DNA of 64,000 bases from Gymnopus androsaceus JB14 (lineage: Eukaryota; Basidiomycota; Agaricomycetes; Agaricales; Omphalotaceae): positions 27,894 to 91,893 of the forward strand of contig ML769635.1 in assembly GCA_009733575.1 (NCBI GenBank), in the 5' to 3' direction. Shown piece after piece: positions 33,301-44,763 of the stretch. Numbering within the stretch: position 1 is the stretch's first letter; the number at the start of each line of letters is the position of its first letter. Both the position numbers and the translations under genes were made by a program. The notes below the pieces were generated by a model. The model did no database searches and had not been told where the DNA came from. It saw only the letters and a list, made by a program, of their open reading frames with translations.

Positions 33301-35206
33301 CGAAGAGGTTTGGGGTTGTTACGGGACCGGTTGAGGTGTTGTTGCATGTTAGGCCGTTGAAAGGTATGTTCTTTTGCTATTCTTTCGGTTTAACCAACTC
33401 ATTACTCGACCCAACCAGGTCTCAAACGTCTAGAAGACGGCTCTTTCATCAAAGACTATGAAGGGATCGACAAGGAAACTGAAGCTGCGGTGCAGATGAC
33501 AATTTCATCTTCCGCCGGTGTGGAGGACCCGCGATTCGTTGAAAGAGCGGCACCAAAGTTGGAGGACGAGTTTCCAGAGGGAAGCAGGATTTTCTTTTTG
33601 GGTGAACATGCGTATGGGGTTGCGGCGCAAGTCTCGGGGACGACGGATGACAGTTTGAGCGTGGTGCTTGCTGTGAGTATCGAGTTTTCAATCTATGTTA
33701 TTGCTTGTCGTATTGACTCTTACCAACTAGTTTTTCCCCTCCGACACAACGGAGAACGCCCAGTTCAAATCCATCGTCAACTCCGAGACACTTTCGTCCA
33801 CATCCCCCTCTCAATCCAGATGGCACCCGGCCTTCACCGCCGCTTCCATCCTGAACATCTCAAATCGAGCGTTATCCAAGATTACCTCGAGCTTCATGAT
33901 TATCACCTCAGATGGAGTGAAGCATAATCTTGGATTGAGTATCAAGTTTGAGGCCAAGGGGTTGAAGGTAGTGGGGTATTCCAGGAAAGGGAATGGGAAC
34001 GATGGGATTAGGGGAGGAGGAGCAAGGCAGAATTGGGAGTATAGTGATAAGGCGATAGAGTTGATCAGGGAGTATTTGAATGCGTTCCCGGAGATCTTTA
34101 TGTGTCTGGATGCGGGTGGGGATGGTGTGTGCTTTCCGCTCTCTCCTCTTTAACGCTATTCATTCTTCTTTCCAGGCATGTTACGAGCCTCTGACGTCCT
34201 CTCCGGCACAAACCCTGATCTCCGGGTCAAAGAAATCAAATCCTGGTTAAAGTCCAAAGGTGTTAGGGATTTCGAACCCGTCTCCCTCTCCTGTGACCAC
34301 CTATCCAAAGACACCGTATCCGAAATCGAGAAAACTCGCAGACTCGTTGACTGCGTCCAAATCATCGACTAGTGCGATCAAGAAGGCGATAGTGAAGGGA
34401 ATACCTAGGCAAGCGGTGCTTAAACCTTCGCATGCAATGTATAGGCTACAAGGGCAAAGGTTTTCGTTGGGGGATAGGGTGACGATGGTGATGGATTCGG
34501 GAGCGGTGCCATTGGCAGCGAAAGGGGTGGTGGTGGGGTTGAATGAGAAGAATATGGATGTGGTATGGGATGTGCCGTTCATGAGTGGGACAACGTTGGG
34601 AGATAGGTGCTCCCAGTATCGTGGACTCGCGGTAGAGTTCAACTCGTGTTTGAACCTAAGCGATCCACAATTCGTCACATCGACGAAACCAAGGACACAG
34701 GTGAATCCGAGTGCGGCTCCATTCAAATCTCGGTTTGGTTCGCAGCCGCATCGCATCAGCCTTTCGCTGGTGTTCGTCCAGCACCAGCTCATGCTTCAGG
34801 ACCATCTTCAGCTACAGCGCCGACAACGGCCGTGGCATCAAATAAATCAGTGCACATCATGACCAACCCTAATCGCGGCGCTGGTATCGGATCGCGTGGA
34901 GGACGAGGAGGTGGTGGTTTCAGCGCATCTGCAGGGCCTGCTAATCATAGTCGAGGACCTTCAGATGGGTATGCACCGAATGCGGCTGCGAACGGAAATG
35001 GATATCCGCATACGCCTAGTACTGCTACGAACGGTGCACCACCACGCGGAAGAGGCCGTGGTGCAGGATTTGGTGCGGGATTCCGTGGAAGAGGTGGCGG
35101 CTTCCCCGCTGCGACGTCATTCGACCGCGGGCGCGGTCGAGGATTCAGAGGTCGGGGAAGAGGGCTTGCTCCCCAGGTGCAGGCGCAAACGTCGCCGTCG
35201 TCGTGA
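30323..35206 (+). CDS. XRN1: 5'-3' exoribonuclease 1 (XRN1), with two frame breaks near the 3' end
   Basis: Eleven exons: 30323-30326, 30380-30390, 30439-30455, 30506-30561, 30613-31481, 31530-32173, 32223-32487, 32553-33363, 33419-33672, 33731-34124 and 34176-35206. The first three exons have only 4, 11 and 17 bases. About 1450 residues result if two compensating indels are allowed. XRN1 degrades decapped mRNA in the cytoplasm. The start MGIPKFFRWISERYP, LYLDFNAIIHNCSHPND, FMAVDGVAPRAKMNQQRSRR, LSGHDVPGEGEHKIMEYIR, LYGLDADLIMLGLISH and VFVGNDFLPNLPDLHI carry the acidic active site. GVKSWGWFYDYHYAPRI and FELGQPFRPYEQLMGVLP follow, then the D1-SH3-like region and an RG-rich tail (GFRGRGRGLAP). 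After EIEK (34328) one extra base shifts the frame to KLADSLTASKSS through DRCSQYRG; near 34745 the frame returns at ASHQPFAGVRPAPAHA. Taken literally, translation would stop at 34372. Confidence 0.9.
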
Positions 35207-35823
35207 TTCATGACCTGTTAACAGTTATTATGGGTGAAGAGAGGTGCAGAAAAAGTGTGTCTCTCGGCTATATTTTGTTGTTATAGTTTTCTCTTCTGAG
35301 CGGGGCGTCCAAACGTGCCTGGAATGGGATGGGGGCATCCGCGCCATTCTTTTTTGCTTTACTCAATGTTATTCATTACGCTGTGCGCAGGGACTACTAT
35401 TTTTCTAGTTCATCATTTGTCTGTATGAATTATAGCCAATTGTCGCATCCTTGTCTGTACTCTATGTTCTTACTAGATATAGATATACATACTATGTAAT
35501 GTGTGTGTACGGTATCATAGGAATGCTCTGCTTTATAAAGCGGAAGGAGTGATTATTGAGATTGCAGTGGTTTCTTCTAATGTAACCCCAAGTGCCAGAA
35601 CTAGGCTGAACTTTTGCGTAGCTGGAGGTTCGATGATGGTGGAATTGGTCGGTGAAAGCTGTACAAATCGGGCGGGTAAAAGCTGGACATATAGCTAAGT
35701 AGCCGCCCACCGCCTCCATATCCGCTGTGAATCTATGGCTTGCACTTGTATCGATTGATCTTGAGGGTACTATCTCTGGGGATATATATGTATATAATGT
35801 GTACGATGTATGTATCGATCTAC
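35207..35823. other. 3' flanks of two convergent genes
   Basis: There is an AT-rich stretch with TATA/GTATG runs and no supported gene. XRN1 and the esterase gene converge here. Confidence 0.5.
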
Positions 35824-37426
35824 TCAAACCACACATTGCTCCAAGACAGCCATCGTATATTCACTGATCAGTCGATGCGTGTTCTGAGAAGGATGTCCAG
35901 CTGCGACGGGTCGGAACAACGAACAATACGAAAAGGAAGAACTCACGAATAAAAAAGACACTATGATCAGGATCGTCGCATCCTCCTACAATTGTATTTG
36001 CACTAATTAGACATGTAGCGTTCCCTGTATAGCCAAACGCCGATGGATTGGCCGCGATGGTATCAAATAACCTACGAATAGGAAATGGTCATCGTATTAA
36101 GATAGATCCAGAGAATCGTTAATCCATGACGCACCGTTCGAGATTCACATAAGCAATGTTAGTCCCATTCACGGCGTTTGATTCACGCAGGTAGGCGAAT
36201 ACCTGATTTTGCAAAACCGAAATCTCTGGCGTAAATTTGTACATCTGTGCTTGTGCGTTTACAATCAGATATAAGGTAAAAGAATAAGGGTTCCGTTGAC
36301 ATACGCCTTGCACAATGATATTTGTTGCTCCGTTGGCTTGTAGTTCACCGAGTTTGGTGATCTGTTAAGTATTTTTGATTTAGTATTGTTATCCAGTCTG
36401 GAATGGCACTTACATAGGTTTCAAAGGCTAGAGTCAAGTTTCCACCGGCTATTTGGGAGAAAAGTTGATTGTGCGGAACATCACAAATCGTTCTCTTACC
36501 TATTTTGAATTGCCCATCATCACTATTCGTATCATAGAATCAGCTCCTTCTTCTTCCAAGGGTCGACTCACTTTATGCCAAATGAAACGGTGTATATGGT
36601 TTCACTGGGAACCAACGCGTCAAGGAATCGGCCTTGTTCAAGGAACAATCTGAAGGTTGTGAATATATAAGTGGCATGAAGCGGACGAGCAAAACCTGCC
36701 TAGTTTCATCCACAAAATCTGTTCGTGGGACACCCTGTGTGGATTCGCGTTAGAGCCAAATGAAAATACAAGTTGCATATGTAGTTACAGTTGCATTGAG
36801 AGGCGAGGTGGTATTGTAAGCAAAATTATCGATTACTGCACCTCCCCAGGCATACTGTGAAGGATGCAATTTTGTGATCAGTCATATCCATACACGTAGT
36901 CTATCAAAACGTAACTCACGTTCAGCAACTTTGCGCTGAGCTCATTTGCCATGTCTTCGACCCAGATAAAACCGTTACTAGCTCTTCTATTCTCCGTGAA
37001 CTGTGATCCTGCAGACGGTAAAGGCGGCCATAGAATTGGTGGAACTGGAACGGTTCCGTTCGCTAATAAGATGCGTTGGTTAGGAATGAAAATGTACTAA
37101 TAGAATATAAGCTTATCTACCTCCGTTAGAAGTCCAAGAATCTCCGAACGCGACGATAGTTCTAGAGCAACAATATCAGCGCCCAGCGAACCGATTTAAT
37201 CATTTGCTTATATTTACCTGGTAGGACCAAGGCTGATTCCCGTATTCACCTCTGTGGCGTTCTCTGAAGAAAGTGCACCACAGAGCGGCTGGACGGCCAA
37301 AGTAATTGGAGAGGTGCTGTTGATTATCACAGGAAAGTTCATTTGGCCTTGGGCATTTACACGGAGACCTTGTCCCGCTATAAAGACGACTGCAAGTAAG
37401 AGTGATTTCGAACGAGGGATTTGCAT
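35824..37426 (-). CDS. secreted SGNH/GDSL acetylesterase, carbohydrate esterase family 16 type
   Basis: Eleven exons on the minus strand (37426-37218, 37161-37121, 37062-36920, 36854-36789, 36734-36700, 36649-36572, 36522-36500, 36448-36414, 36361-36135, 36071-35947, 35900-35824) join in phase to 352 residues. A signal peptide (MQIPRSKSLLLAVVFIAG, cut after about NAQG) precedes the block I motif TIVAFGDSWTSNG with nucleophile Ser78. SNGFIWVEDMANEL and YAWGGAVIDNF (block II glycine) follow, then FGINDDG (block III, Gly-x-Asn-Asp) and IPGHPSQNTHRLI with the block V His near residue 330. The family removes acetyl groups from hemicellulose oligomers outside the cell. The block V Asp usually three residues before the His is not evident. 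Intron 5 appears to start GC rather than GT (AG/GCAGG). Two exons are under 36 bases. Confidence 0.88.
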
Positions 37427-39969
37427 CTTGGTCGTAGAATTCTCGTTTAGAGAGCTCCGAGAGGGAATTTATTCAACTTGAGAGCTCAGATGACGTTGGT
37501 TCTGATGAAAAAGAATCGAGTATTTCAGTCAAGGAGTGAAGCAGCAGGACAGCCAGCTGACATACCCAGTTCATTTGCTTGCAGATGCGGAGTCGGTAGG
37601 TCCATCTCCTCGCCTACCGACTCGCCTAAACGGACCGTTACGACCGTCATCTTGTTGTACCTGTTCACTGTTCAAGTGACCTCCCATAAAAAACGTCAAG
37701 TACCCGTCCCTTGCTCAACTCGAACCTAATGGCTGCGGGGATATTCGAATACCGCTCTCAACCTGAGTTGGTAAGAGTGACTCGATCTGTACGAAGAGGT
37801 TTTTGCATGCGAAAGCGGTCAATGCTCCGGGGATTCTTCTCGTTATCTCGGCTTACCTTTCCCGTGCTCGTTTCCTTGCTCTACTGCAGTCTTAGTGTGT
37901 ACGAGTCTACGGGGATGGATGTTAATCTGGATTACCAGCGACAGTGGACATCGTTCTGCGTCTCTAGCATCTGGATTCAGCCAACTCCAATACAGATTCC
38001 CAGTACAAAATTCCTACGATTCATCGTATTCCTCTGTTACAGTCCATAAATCCCCGATTCAGAGGACATAACGAGGTCCAAATGATGCAGAGGAACCGGA
38101 AGGAGGAGGAGGAACAGCAATCGATTATCAAACCCAAACCAACGCTAGAGAAGCGAACTGAAGGATCTGTGATGGACGCAAATTAAAGAAGGCCAATGCA
38201 ATTCATTGCCATCACCGCAGGTCAAGATTTCGGACAATAGATGAAAAGGGGAAGCCAAATATGATTGACCAGCTCTGATGAACAAAATATCTAGGAGTAA
38301 CGATGGTCACAAACGTCGTCGGACAGACTTGAGGAGAAGCAGTAGATACTGGCGGAAACCTCAAGCGGGTATCTTTGCACTTGGTTGGGGTAATCGTAGG
38401 TGGGAAGATCGCCCACTGGAAATCGAGTAGAGCTTTCGCGAACGGTTTGACCAACGAATGGAGCAGTAGCTCCAAAGACTGAAGGATTGGAATGTCGGTA
38501 CGTCGAAGCAGATCAAGATAGTGTTTAAGTTCATTTGAGACCGCGGGTTGGTCAGACTGAGTAAAGGAAGGAAGTCATTGAGTCGGAGAAGGTCTATAGC
38601 TGATGGAAGAGCCGGCTAAGTATGATTGAAAACAGAGGATTACCGGAGACACGAACCAAAAGTCCACTGCAAATTCGATATCTAGCAGCATGGAACTCTT
38701 CCCTTCCCCTTATCAACCCGAAGTCCGCGTGTGACAAGTAGGGTCGAATTCGAGAATGAGTAGGTCTGAGTGACGAGAGCCGAGTCCAAGATAGCTGACG
38801 GAGAAAGCCGAGGGAAGCCGAGCTTGAACCCGCACCTCCGCTCGTCCCTTCGCTGAGAACAGGTTGCGAATCCACGAGAAAAACGGCAGGGTGCCATCCG
38901 GAGACCCTGTTCGACCAGAAATTCTGGAGTCTTCTAGGATGAGAAGAGCGTAAATCAGTACTTGATAAACACTATATACGTAGATGAAGTACCTGCCATA
39001 GTTAATCCCCGACTGTGCGGGACCCAACTCCTCAAGGAGTCTTTGCTTGGTTTTCGCTTATGCAGGGGAGAGAACAGCAATATGAAGGATTCATCATCTT
39101 GATTATCGATATTAAGTCGGTTCTAAAGCTAGTCGACACCAGAGGCACCTTTTCTTGAAAACACTGTTCTTCAGTATCACTCCTCACAGCTCAATCACAC
39201 TGTATATATCGATTCTCCTCCCTCCTTCATTCCATCCGCGCGCATTGGTGTACTTGGTCATTCCTTAGTTGCCGGCGAATCCAATTAGAAAAAGGAGGAG
39301 TAGATTGACTATGAAGAGATGGCGAAAAACGGCAGCGCAATGAGCTGAACTGGCGGTCGTGAATACCTGGCGAAGGCCATATGACGGTGAAGAAAAGGAT
39401 TTTGAAGCGCCTAACGCCGCGTGGCGTCCGTCGGCAAAAGAAGGCAAAGCGTATGTACCAAGCCTAAAAGAGAGCCGACGGTAGTTCGATGTGAATAACA
39501 TTGAATTTAGGCTTGATGGATTGTAAAGGTGGGCTACACTTAGACCATATTGTCTCATACCTTTGACTGAAAAGGAAATTCTGTGAGGACGACCGAGTTA
39601 TGGTGCGGAAATTGAAATTTTAGGCAACGTTAACGGAGTTACGCAGAAGTGTATGTACAGCGTCAGTCAAATGAGACCGACAATTTATCAGTTTGCTATG
39701 ATCTAGTGAGCCCGATCGATATCGACGCAGTGGTCTCGCTGAGAACAGCCAACATCAGTTGATTATAGGATAAGAGAAGGAACAACGCTAGTACAAATCT
39801 GACGCGGGAGAGGGAAGCGCATAAACTGCAAAACAGACTACGGAAGCTTTGCTACAGGGGAACGAAACCTTTGGAGAGAACTGAGAAGCCATGACTCATA
39901 ACAACAACTTGGATAGTGGACCAGTCAAGGTCTACCATCCAAGTCAGTGGAAGTGGATTCCCCCTACGA
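37427..39969. other. intergenic, no supported gene
   Basis: Minus-strand open frames at 38594-39027 and 39265-39558 (90-104 residues) and a plus-strand one at 37711-38049 have no domain, signal or splice support and overlap frames on the other strand. Confidence 0.45.
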
Positions 39970-41589
39970 TTAAGCTGCAATTGTGCAATCGCCCTGCCTA
40001 ATTTTACCATGATCATAGCTCCCCATCTTACAAGCACCGGAGCTGCTGAGGGTATGTTTACCCTTATACACAATGTCCAGGGGCGCATCCTTGTCGTCTT
40101 TTTTGGTAGCAGAGATGAGGAAGGGGTCGTGTAGCTGGCTGCCGACGGAGATCGGCGCGCCACCTAAATTACCATCTCCTTGAAAGCCAATGATCTTTGG
40201 TCCGGAATACAGAATTGTAACTAGGTCGACGTGGGGGTTTTTGCCATCGGCACCTTTGTTATATTCGTAGAAGTGCAAATGAATGGGTCCGCTTGGTACG
40301 TCCTTGGGCGCGGCTCCCTTACTGTTTTCGGGATGTATTAAGCAACAGAAATCGTTCGGACGACGAAGACTTGAACTCACAATATCAAACGATGGTTCTG
40401 ATCCCCCGTAGTTTCAACGTCAGGTCCAGACATATACGCCCACTGTGCAAAGAGGTTAGAATCAGCTCAACTGCATACGTGGGAAGCACGTACATTTTCA
40501 AAACCACCGTCCCCCTCGAGGATAAAAATGCCTGCATGAACTAGGTAAGATCAAAAAACAGTCAGCGTTTTAGAAAAAGGTCCCTCCGGAAATAGTACGC
40601 ACGGCCATAGACATCATATTTGTATTTCCCAAGGACCTAAGGCAACGAGGAATGGTAAGGTCAATATCAAAATAATGTAATTGAAGTAACGCACAGTGTG
40701 CGTATCTGTATTCGTGTGTGACCAATCTTTACCCTCTGTACCCTGACCAAAGAAATTATGTTTATCTTTCTGGTAAGCAACGACGACATGCCACCCAGGG
40801 TGCGCTAAATGGGCCACGATTATTAAAAAATTAATTGCTTAGCATCACCGAACTTTAACGTACCTTTCACGAATGCTGCCACAGTATCCCTGGTGAACTT
40901 TCCGCTAGAAATCACGTCAGTATACTATAGGTTGAGTAGCAGGTCAACCACAACTAACCGTTCCTACCACGCAAAAAGTCAAGAGTGAGAAAAGCTAGAT
41001 GAGCACTGGCGACTAGACTCACCTCGGCGCTCTTCTTTTCCATTGCCCCGATCTTGGTGAAGATTTTCGCCAAAATATTGATGAAGGCGGACACAACTTC
41101 TACGGCTGTTCCAAGAATCTCCCCCACTATGGGAACTCCCTCGAGTTCGGCCCCTGCTTCGGACATCCCCTTGGCTGCAGCCCCCATTGCCTTTCCGGCG
41201 GTGTCCATTCCTCCTCCCGGAGTATTCGCCGGTGACCCACTATCCTTCGATTCTTTCTTTTTTTTTCTTTTCATCATTTTCGATGTACGCTCTGCAATAG
41301 CTACACCACCGCTAGGACGTAAATTCAATCCTTGAGGAATACCAGAGATGAGATCTAAATCCTCGTTGGAATTGTCATCCATGGAAGCGCTACCGAAATT
41401 GTCGTCGAGGTAAAGGATGCTGTTATCAGCGGCGATCTGCCAAGCTTGACCAGTAGCAGTCCGATGCAAATCGTCGACGTCAGGATTGTGATCCAGGCGA
41501 ACGTCCACAACAGGCCTTGAGGGGAGTGGGCCTGCGGTGACAGTCTCCGATATAACTAATAGCAAAAGAGAACCGTAGATGGATTTCAT
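39970..41589 (-). CDS. predicted secreted protein, family not recognised
   Basis: Seven exons on the minus strand (41589-41023, 40924-40864, 40804-40695, 40636-40603, 40531-40494, 40442-40381, 40321-39970) join in phase to 407 residues. It opens with a signal peptide (MKSIYGSLLLLVISETVTAG). An acidic segment and a basic cluster (KMMKRKKKKESKD, about residue 105) follow, then a Gly/Ala-rich amphipathic helical stretch (AGKAMGAAAKGMSEAGAELE, VPIVGEILGTAVEVVSAFI). The C-terminal half is beta-like: HPGWHVVVAYQKDKHNFFGQ, KYKYDVYGR, IFILEGDGGFENWAYMSGPD, PIHLHFYEYNKGADG, GPKIIGFQGDGNLGGAP. The basic cluster before a hydrophobic helix could be a processing site. I do not recognise the fold and assign no function. 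An alternative last splice at about 40015 would change only the final few residues. Confidence 0.7.
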
Positions 41590-43189
41590 GAGAAATTTAT
41601 CAAGTTGCGTAGCGTTGAAAACGATGCACTAGTCCTGCTAGTGAGTGCGGGAGGGAGACGAACCAGTCGTACTTGAAACGGGACAGGAAGGTGAAGGGTT
41701 GGCGGTTTATAAGTAAAACATTTTGAATGAGTGGGAACCCAAAATCAAAGTAACATTGAACAAGCCACGCTTTTGAATTTGTCCGAGGTGCGGGATTTGG
41801 GTATGAATCTATGATTGGAGTACTCTCCTGTTCCGTTGCTGGGATCAGACGGTGGTCGATACATAAATTAGTACATGCAGTGCCTCCGCCATCCCAGAAC
41901 AGATCGAATAATTCAGTAGCGGTAAGTTAAAGCACATTGCCGAATCTTGCCGAGCGCTGCAGTAGCTGCAAAGTTGCAACGCACTGGCCGCACGTCGTCT
42001 CAAAACGGTTTTCCGCTTTCGGTTGTAAGTTTCGAATTGCTTTTGAATCAGCTCCACGGCCAACAAGCTCCGTGTATTGTTGATCCCTGATGATACTTAC
42101 TGACGTCGAACGCATTCAGAATGCTCGTCAAGAGCTTGGCTGTGAACGGTGTTATTCAAGTTAATTTTTTCAAGGTTTTAAAATCGCTAGTTGTCATTGG
42201 AAACCTGGAATTTGTTATGCGGAATGAGGGAAATCGCACACCAGAGCGACTTTTAAGAGCCATTGCGATAAGCTTTTAGGCAGTCGATACGCTTACCTAG
42301 CATTTACCCAGCCCCGGAGTCTTGATGTGATGATACGCTTACCCAGCACTCACCCAGCCCCAGAATCATGATGTGATGTGCTGACTGTACAAGACATGTA
42401 CACCCTCAAAGCGAAAGACTTCTTAGCCATTAAGTATCCATGATTTAACGGAGGCACCACTGAAGAGTCAGCTTACAGTCCTCCCTATTCCACCTTTCCC
42501 AATTCCTTGAGCGGACCCTGGCTGCCCTTTCTGTCTCTCTGGATGATGTGGATCCCTTGGAACCTACTTTGTTGGCCGAGATAGTAAACTCGATTTTGCA
42601 TCAGAGGAGAATACCCTCCGCTTCCACTTATGGATTAGAGTGCCTCTAGAAAAGACTTGGCTCTAGAGGCCTTGGTAGACGTGTTTTTAAATTGTGGCTT
42701 GAGCTTCAATCATCTCAGCGCCCAAGCGCCCAGTCCTTTCCAAGTAGATGGAATGATAAATTAGGGGGTTGGAGGGAGTTGAGGCAGGACGTAAGAGGAG
42801 TTGAAGTTGGCACGAAAGACTTGAATACGTCGCATCCAAAGTCAAAAGCAAGAAACGTGGGAGACAGAAGCATTCTTCATTTAGTTGCGGTTTACTGCCC
42901 AAGCATGGGGTAAAGAAAGAGACCGGTTTAAGGGATCTTTCAACAATTTGGTGTAGATAGAGAATATAGGCGGGCGGCGGAATATATTGAAGCGGATCTT
43001 GAGAAAGGGAGGAGAGGGGTTAGGTGAGGAGGATCCAGCTCTAGTCGTTATCCACAGGGTTTAGAGTTGAGGACTTCCTTCTCCGTAACCCTTTGCACGG
43101 CTCACGGCTCACTAGGGCCTTTTTTCAGTTGACTCCATAGAGAGCCCACGTATCATCTTCCATACGAAGTATCCAATGCCTAAAAGTAC
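41590..43189. other. intergenic with traces of coding sequence
   Basis: Near 42510-42648 the plus strand reads LAALSVSLDDVDPLEPTLLA and then a stop, which looks like an isolated exon remnant. A 46-bp tandem repeat lies at 42286-42377. Nothing else is supported. Confidence 0.4.
42286..42377. repeat. 46-bp tandem duplication
   Basis: GATACGCTTACC begins at 42286 and 42332. Both units contain an ACCCAGCCCC core and end in TGATGTGAT. Confidence 0.85.
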
Positions 43190-43630
43190 TCACAGATGAG
43201 TATTGGAGGAAGATTGGGAGACGAAATTTTCAGAATGTGTGGTTGAAATATGATTATCGTATTGAGAGTTATGGGAGGACGAAATTTCCGAGCGAGATTC
43301 TGCAGAGACGGCGGCGAAATGAGAGAAAGATGGGCCAATCGATCCACTAGAGCTAATTTATTCTGAGGCATCTCGACCCTCATGCTCATCATAGGCGGTT
43401 TTAAGTTGTAGCCACGGTTTCGTTGTAAAGACTGCAAATAGGTGGTTCCGTCAAAGATGACATGGTTCAACTGTTAAATTAACAGAGATGACTTGACAAA
43501 ATTGCGAGCAGGGAGACATACCTTCAAGCTGAGCCCTACGCCTATATGTACACTGTAGAGAGAGCTCAGAGCAACAATGAAATTAGCGCCTACCAAGAGC
43601 GCTAGCACGCGCTTATTTGATGAGCCGCCC
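43190..43630 (-). pseudogene. C-terminal remnant of a seven-helix membrane protein gene
   Basis: On the minus strand NKRVLALLVGANFIVALSSL and VHIGVGLSLK are joined by a GT-AG intron (about 43519-43471) to LNHVIFDGTTYLQSLQ. The following sequence, in another frame, is a Ser-rich cytosolic tail of the kind seen in basidiomycete membrane-protein families (SSGSIGPSFSHFAAVSAES, ending SSSNTHL at 43190), with a TAA just before it. The helices that should separate these parts are missing, so this is a fragment. Confidence 0.45.
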
Positions 43631-44763
43631 GTCCTTACTACCCTTTGCTAACCCTTTGCTCAAAAACTTCAATTTAGCGAGGATCTCTTTGAAATCACAG
43701 ATTATTATTCTGACTCAAGACGAGCTCCAATGTACAGTAGCTACTTGCGCTTGACCCGGTTTTGGAAACATAGGATCAGGAGTCGACTAAGTCAAGACTA
43801 AGTATATACTATAGGAATCCAATACGATATAAATTGTCAATTTAGAAGGCTGAAGCTTGAGCATGAACAATCGAGTCCCATCTGGGTCCCAAATCCATTT
43901 TCCGAACCAGTCGTTTCTGTAAATCGAAGAAATATCTGAGTATTATCGATCTCGGAATCTTATTTGAGGACGCTTTGTTCGCTCCACGAGTTGAAGTCAT
44001 CATTTGAGAACTGACCCAAGTTTGAGGAGAGTGCAGAGGAGGCTGGTCAGGAATTTTTATTCGCCGAGGCTTGGGCTTGGAAATGGTTATCACGATAGTA
44101 CCCTTCAGTCGTCGGAAGTTGTCTTTTCGGGAAGCACGTTACGGCATAATACGCGTGACTTTTTTCTTTCAGTACCGCTCTCTCATCGGTCCCGACGTTT
44201 CCAAGCTCCGTCCTCTCACACACAGCCCGTAATTTATCCTTACACTCCTGCAGTGCAGGACGAAGCTGGTAAAGCCAAGCTTGGAATGATGCCGGTTTCA
44301 GGTATGTGGCTTTTCATCTGTCTGGGCAAATCTACTTTGACCGAAAGCCCTTCCAGAGTCTTCCAGGTAGAGTTAAGAGTCAAATATTGCACGCGCGCAG
44401 TTCACCTGTTGCATGTGCTCAAAATATCTCACAACATGTCAATATTTCACTCAAATTGTCCATTTCTGCAACACGTTCCCATCTTCACACCTTTTTGTGT
44501 CCTCTTTGCCTCGTTTAGGACAAGCGTGTATCCGGATAAAAGTCGGCCGTGGCGCATTTATGAGCGGTGCTCTAAAATTTTACTCGGTAATGATATAACG
44601 ATCCCGCGTTGTGGGGATACTTCCTGGTCAGGTTATTTCTCCCGTGTGTGAGTAGTTAGGACGAACCATCTTTCCGTTCCTTTTATTCAAGCTTTTCGTT
44701 CCACCGTTTGCCAGCTTTTTCTTTCGACAGTCTTTTATCTTCCCTACCAAATTCCCTGTCGGA
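43631..44763. other. no supported gene
   Basis: A 215-residue plus-strand open frame (44004-44651) has no recognised domain, no signal and no splice partner. It may be a chance frame in the promoter region of the next gene. Confidence 0.4.
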
